Positions 49,713 through 53,361 of a stretch of DNA of 53,361 nt are shown piece after piece. Below the pieces are notes generated by a model. The model did no database searches, was not told the origin of the DNA, and was given only the letters and a program-made list of their open reading frames with translations. The DNA is taken from assembly GCA_017399305.1 (NCBI GenBank), contig JAFQDK010000004.1, positions 1 to 53,361 on the forward strand, written 5' to 3'. Numbering within the stretch: position 1 is the stretch's first letter; every line of letters begins with the position of its first letter. Made by a program: the position numbers and the translations under genes. The DNA is from Clostridia bacterium (GTDB lineage: Bacteria; Bacillota; Clostridia; Oscillospirales; CAG-272).

Positions 49713-50558
49713 ATGAACGGCTTTTTCAAAAGCAAATCATTTGCGGTGCTTTTGACACTGCTTATTGTATTCTCAGGCGTTCCTACCATACTCACAGCTA
49801 TGGGACAGGGTAGCCTTGTTAAAGACGCGGTAATGGGCATAGTCTCACCGTTTATGCGCTTGGCCAGCACCATCGGTGACTCTTTTCACGGATTTGCAGA
49901 ATATTTCACCGAGTTTGACCGTCTGCGTGAGGAAAACAAAATACTCTCCGAGCGTGTAAAAGAACTTGAGGATCAGGTATACAACGCACAGCTCATCGAA
50001 GAAGAAAACGAGTGGATGCGCTCATATCTCGGTGCAAAACGTGCACACACTGACTATATCTTCTACGATGCCAACCTCATCGCAAGTGAAACAGGCGGAT
50101 ATATCTCGTCATTTACGCTTGACCGCGGCTCAAGCTCAGGTATCAAGGTCGGTATGCCGGTGCTGACAAATGAAGGCATCATAGGCAGAGTAACTGAAGT
50201 AGGCCTCACCTTCTGCCGTGTTTCTACAATAATCAATTACGACTCTTCAATCGGCGCTTATGTTGAACGCAGTGGTGCTGTCGGACTTGTCAGCGGTGAC
50301 TTTGATCGTCGCCGAGACGGACTCTGCGTTCTTGAATACCTTGCATTTGATGCAGATATCGAAGCAGGCGACAGGATTTATTCAAGCGGTCTTGGCAGCG
50401 TTTATCCGCGTGACCTCTACATCGGCGAGGTGGTTGAAGTAACAGGCGATGCCTACAACCACACCAAAATAGCCGTAGTGCGCCCTGCCGCCAACCTTAA
50501 AGATATAACAAAAGTAATGATTCTGACAAACTATACAGTGACAACAGGAGAAGAATGA
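49713..50558 (+). CDS. mreC: Rod shape-determining protein MreC
   Basis: Bitopic scaffold of the elongasome, linking MreB to PBP2. The 281-residue protein has a transmembrane helix (about 10-28), a coiled coil (about 66-100, LREENKILSERVKELEDQV) and two beta-barrel domains (GGYISSFTLDRGSSSGIKVGMPV and GAVGLVSG; key part LDRGSSSGIKVGMPV). AAAGGAGG precedes the ATG. Overlaps mreD by 4 bases. Confidence 0.94.
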   Translation: MNGFFKSKSFAVLLTLLIVFSGVPTILTAMGQGSLVKDAVMGIVSPFMRLASTIGDSFHGFAEYFTEFDRLREENKILSERVKELEDQVYNAQLIEEENEWMRSYLGAKRAHTDYIFYDANLIASETGGYISSFTLDRGSSSGIKVGMPVLTNEGIIGRVTEVGLTFCRVSTIINYDSSIGAYVERSGAVGLVSGDFDRRRDGLCVLEYLAFDADIEAGDRIYSSGLGSVYPRDLYIGEVVEVTGDAYNHTKIAVVRPAANLKDITKVMILTNYTVTTGEE

Positions 50559-51076
50559 TGCGCCTTGTCATCAGAGGAAAACCTATCATAAAATCAGCAG
50601 CGTACGGCATTCTATGCCTTGGACTGCTGCTGTTTTCATGTTCGTTTTTCCCTGCGCTGCGTATCACTGACAGCATACCGCATCTTCTGTGTGCCGCAGT
50701 TTCACTGCTCGCATACTTTGAGGATATCAAATTTGCAAGCTTTTTTGCGGCTATCTTTGGAATAACAGAATCCATAATGCTTGGCACAAATACGCTGACT
50801 GTTCCGCTGTTTTACACGGTTTATGCATTTGTTTGCGTATGGCTTTTTGAAAGTTTCTTTGTCAAAAACTATCTGGCATGGCTTTGCTATATGCTTGGTG
50901 GACTTGTGGTTTATTCTGTGCTTTCGCTGTTCGGCCCTGTGGCGAACTGGAATATAACCGCGGCAGACATTCTGCTTGACACCACCGTACCGACATTTAT
51001 CCTCTCGGCGGTTTTATCGCTGCCACTTTATCCTATCTTCAAATTCATAAAGAAAAAAACTGATAAAGACAGATAA
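50555..51076 (+). CDS. mreD: Rod shape-determining protein MreD
   Basis: Integral membrane protein, 173 residues, about five transmembrane helices, part of the MreBCD-PBP2 elongasome. MreD sequences diverge strongly; identification rests on hydropathy, size and position between mreC and the PBP2 gene. Its ATG overlaps the mreC stop (a second ATG follows one codon later). 22 bp separate it from the PBP2 gene. Confidence 0.85.
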   Translation: MMRLVIRGKPIIKSAAYGILCLGLLLFSCSFFPALRITDSIPHLLCAAVSLLAYFEDIKFASFFAAIFGITESIMLGTNTLTVPLFYTVYAFVCVWLFESFFVKNYLAWLCYMLGGLVVYSVLSLFGPVANWNITAADILLDTTVPTFILSAVLSLPLYPIFKFIKKKTDKDR

Positions 51077-51098
51077 ATATTCTTGAAAGGAGACGCAG

Positions 51099-53204
51099 AT
51101 GAAAAGATTTCATACATCACTAAGAATGATATCTCTTTGCGCGTGCTTTATACTTATCTGCGTTTTCTACCTTGTCGCACTTGTAAACCTGCAGATAACA
51201 GGTCAGGATTACTACACGATAATTCAGGAAGAAGCGACTACACGATACGTTTCACTGCCTGCCAAGCGCGGCGAAATATATGACCGCAACGGCAAGGCTC
51301 TTGTCATCAACACATTAAGATACAACATCAGTCTTGAATACGGCGCTATGCCCAAGGCAAAAGCTGATTTCAACGCCGTTATTCTAAACACCCTCTCCGC
51401 CATACGCGCAGGCGGCGGCACAAGCTGTATCACGACCCCCACCTTTCCGTTTGACGGAAGCTATCCAAACTACACACGCAACGAGAATTTTTTTGAAAGT
51501 GCATCAAACCGCACTAAGTTCGCAGCGTTGCAACGCCGCCTTGAATTGCTTGACGGTACAACTGACGAAAACATGCTGAAGTATCTGCGTGAGCGCTACG
51601 GTCTTATCACGTATGACTGGGAGACCGACTCATACATCGAAAACTATTCAGCCGAAGATGCGCAGACCCTGCTTGCAATCCGCTTTGACATGGAGTATAT
51701 GCAGTTCAGCCGCGTTGAGCCGTACACTTTGGCAACGGCAGTCACAATGCCTACTCTGACTTATGTTAAAGAGCTTTCTATCGGTCAGGTAATGATAACC
51801 GAAGAGGAAGAGCGAACATATATCTACGATGGCTATGCATCACACATTCTCGGATGCATCGGCAAAATCCCCGCCGAGGAGCTTGACTATTATCTTGACC
51901 TTGGCTACAGTGGAGATGCATATGTCGGCATCACGGGTATCGAAAAGGTATTTGAGGAGCATCTTCGCGGTGCAAACGGCACCCTTGCCATTGTAGAAGA
52001 TGCCTACGGCAATATCATTTCCGAAACCATAGTCAAAGAGCCGATCTCAGGCAAAGACGTATATCTCACCATAGACATCGACCTGCAGATGTCGGCAGAA
52101 AACGCACTCCGCGACAACATTGAGATAATACATGAGCGCGCGGCGGCAAGCGGCGGCAAGCATGACGGCGAAGACGCAAGCAGTGGTGCCGCTGTTGCCG
52201 TTGACCCCAATTCCGGCGAGGTTCTTGCACTTGCATCATATCCTTCGTTTAATCTGTCAGACTATCTTGAAAACTACGCCACTTACGCAAACAATCCGGT
52301 GCGCCCGCTTTACAACCGCGCAACTCTCGGCACTTTTGCCCCCGGTTCAACCTTCAAGCCCGGAGTTGCCGCCGCGGCACTTGAGGAGGGCGTGATTTCT
52401 GTATACACCACTATCGTTGACAAGGGAGCATACGACTTTGGCGACTATCATCCGCGATGCTGGATATATCTGCAAAAAGGTCAGACACACGGCGCACAGG
52501 ACGTTGTGCAAGCCATTCAGAACTCATGTAACTACTTCTTCTATGAAACAGGCAAACGCCTCGGCATAGAAAAAATGAATGAATACAGTCGCAAATTCGG
52601 CCTTGGCGAAAAGACAGGCATTGAACTGTCAGAATCTGCCGGAATCCTGGCAGGTCCCGACTACAGCGCAAGCATGGGCAACATCTGGAACCCCGGCAAC
52701 ACACTGCAGGCGGCCATCGGTCAGTCGGATAATATGTTCTCACCCATACAGCTTGCTGTTTACACAAGTGCGCTGATAAATGGCGGAACTCGTTATCGCG
52801 CGCATCTATTAAGCGAAGTGCGCGAATTTCCGAACGGCGAAGTTGTAAAAAGAAATGAGCCTGAAATAATCGCAAAAGTCAATTTCCAGGACGGCATTCT
52901 TTCCACAATAAAAAGTGCTATGAAAGACGTTGTTGAAAGCGGTTCTGCCGCACGTATCTTCAAAGGATATGACATTGCGGTAGGCGGTAAAACCGGTACC
53001 GCACAGGTCGGAACCGACCGAAGCGACAATGCGTTATTCATTGGCTTTGCGCCGTATCAGAACCCCGAAATTGCAGTGACCGTAGTCATTGAGCAAGGTG
53101 CAAACGGCACCGATGCGGCATACACAGCAAAGGCGATGTATGACTCCTATCTTAAGGGCGTACATTACGAAACAAAATACAAAGATTTGGAAATTTTACC
53201 GTAA
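51099..53204 (+). CDS. mrdA: Penicillin-binding protein 2 (peptidoglycan transpeptidase)
   Basis: Class B PBP that cross-links peptidoglycan during elongation with RodA. The 701-residue protein has a transmembrane anchor (about 10-30), the PBP dimerisation region with KRGEIYDRNG (about 56-65), and the transpeptidase domain with catalytic STFK (Ser417), SCN (476-478) and KTGT (631-634), all intact. SGAAVAVDPNSGEVLALAS (about 363-381) precedes the active site. AAGGAG lies 7 bases upstream of the ATG. A repeat element begins 4 bases after the stop. Confidence 0.95.
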   Translation: MKRFHTSLRMISLCACFILICVFYLVALVNLQITGQDYYTIIQEEATTRYVSLPAKRGEIYDRNGKALVINTLRYNISLEYGAMPKAKADFNAVILNTLSAIRAGGGTSCITTPTFPFDGSYPNYTRNENFFESASNRTKFAALQRRLELLDGTTDENMLKYLRERYGLITYDWETDSYIENYSAEDAQTLLAIRFDMEYMQFSRVEPYTLATAVTMPTLTYVKELSIGQVMITEEEERTYIYDGYASHILGCIGKIPAEELDYYLDLGYSGDAYVGITGIEKVFEEHLRGANGTLAIVEDAYGNIISETIVKEPISGKDVYLTIDIDLQMSAENALRDNIEIIHERAAASGGKHDGEDASSGAAVAVDPNSGEVLALASYPSFNLSDYLENYATYANNPVRPLYNRATLGTFAPGSTFKPGVAAAALEEGVISVYTTIVDKGAYDFGDYHPRCWIYLQKGQTHGAQDVVQAIQNSCNYFFYETGKRLGIEKMNEYSRKFGLGEKTGIELSESAGILAGPDYSASMGNIWNPGNTLQAAIGQSDNMFSPIQLAVYTSALINGGTRYRAHLLSEVREFPNGEVVKRNEPEIIAKVNFQDGILSTIKSAMKDVVESGSAARIFKGYDIAVGGKTGTAQVGTDRSDNALFIGFAPYQNPEIAVTVVIEQGANGTDAAYTAKAMYDSYLKGVHYETKYKDLEILP

Positions 53205-53207
53205 GGA

Positions 53208-53361
53208 AAGATAAATTAATGTTTATGTGATTAACGCCGCGATGCGGCTACACCTCATCAGTCAGCTACGCTGACAGCTTCCCCTCAAGGGGAAGCCTAA
53301 AAATCTGTAAAAAAGACGGGTTCCCCGGCTTTTTTACTCCTTAAAGGGGCGGTCGCGGTGA
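53208..53361. repeat. AGATAAATTA-ended intergenic element, cut off by the window end
   Basis: Starts AGATAAATTAATGTTTATG four bases after the mrdA stop and contains hairpins GCCGCgatGCGGC, GTCAGCtacGCTGAC and CTTCCCCtcaaGGGGAAG, then an imperfect AAAAAAG...CTTTTTT stem (about 53308-53336) that could terminate mrdA transcription. Its left end matches that of the element at 10768-10933. No gene is seen in it. Confidence 0.65.

Overview
This 53 kb window is chromosomal DNA of an endospore-forming, low-to-mid-GC member of the Clostridia. Gene content and the GC-rich intergenic palindromes suggest an Oscillospirales- or Christensenellales-like anaerobe, but no rRNA gene is present to place it. The sporulation genes spoIVA, yabP and yabQ, the Bacillus/Clostridium-type order spoVB-like - mazG - hup - rqcP - yabP - yabQ - divIC, and a WalRK system with WalH/WalI-like partners support this. 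Coding density is very high and no intergenic gap exceeds 300 bp. I see no tRNA, rRNA, prophage, transposase or CRISPR array.

Layout. 1-2110 (+): triosephosphate isomerase and a malate/lactate-dehydrogenase-family gene, each followed by a terminator. 2175-10751 (-): a secreted helveticin-J-like protein, spoIVA, a phosphopantetheinyl transferase, then divIC, yabQ, yabP, rqcP, hup, mazG, a SpoVB-like flippase and a uridine-kinase-like gene (listed here left to right; transcription runs right to left). 10932-21147 (-): hemZ, dtd, relA, recJ, a COG2509 flavoprotein, cdaR and cdaA, a cluster holding both (p)ppGpp and c-di-AMP metabolism. 21384-24941 (+): alpha/beta hydrolase, membrane-anchored MurF-like ligase, D-Ala-D-Ala ligase. 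24981-27872 (-): a GntR/YtrA-regulated ABC exporter with an unknown surface protein. 28170-35957 (+): RluA, a DUF3810 metalloprotease, an exported degenerate-deacetylase-like protein and walR-walK-walH-walI, probably one transcript. 36087-37343 (+): murA. 37376-40416 (-): an unknown zinc-knuckle membrane protein, then acetate-kinase-family gene + DUF2877. 40636-42126 (+): an orphan lipoprotein solute-binding protein. 42163-45555 (-): thiI and proB-proA. 45676-53204 (+): zapA, U32 peptidase, maf, mreB, mreC, mreD, mrdA, the division/elongation cluster.

Themes. Envelope construction dominates: peptidoglycan precursors (MurA, MurF, Ddl), rod elongation (MreBCD, PBP2), division (DivIC, ZapA), cell-wall stress sensing (WalRKHI) and spore coat/cortex (SpoIVA, YabP, YabQ, SpoVB-like).

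Most interesting signals. (1) A 14-bp perfect inverted repeat places an anti-Shine-Dalgarno sequence upstream of yabP, with a sigma-E-like promoter positioned to start transcription between the two arms; this could make yabP translation depend on promoter choice. (2) A 36-bp module, acting as terminator and sigma-E-like promoter, is duplicated around a 153-bp insert between acpT and spoIVA. (3) Intergenic elements bounded by AGATAAATTA-type ends sit exactly at stop codons. (4) A lone DUF2877 gene is translationally coupled to a divergent acetate kinase. (5) A MurF has its UDP-binding domain replaced by membrane segments.
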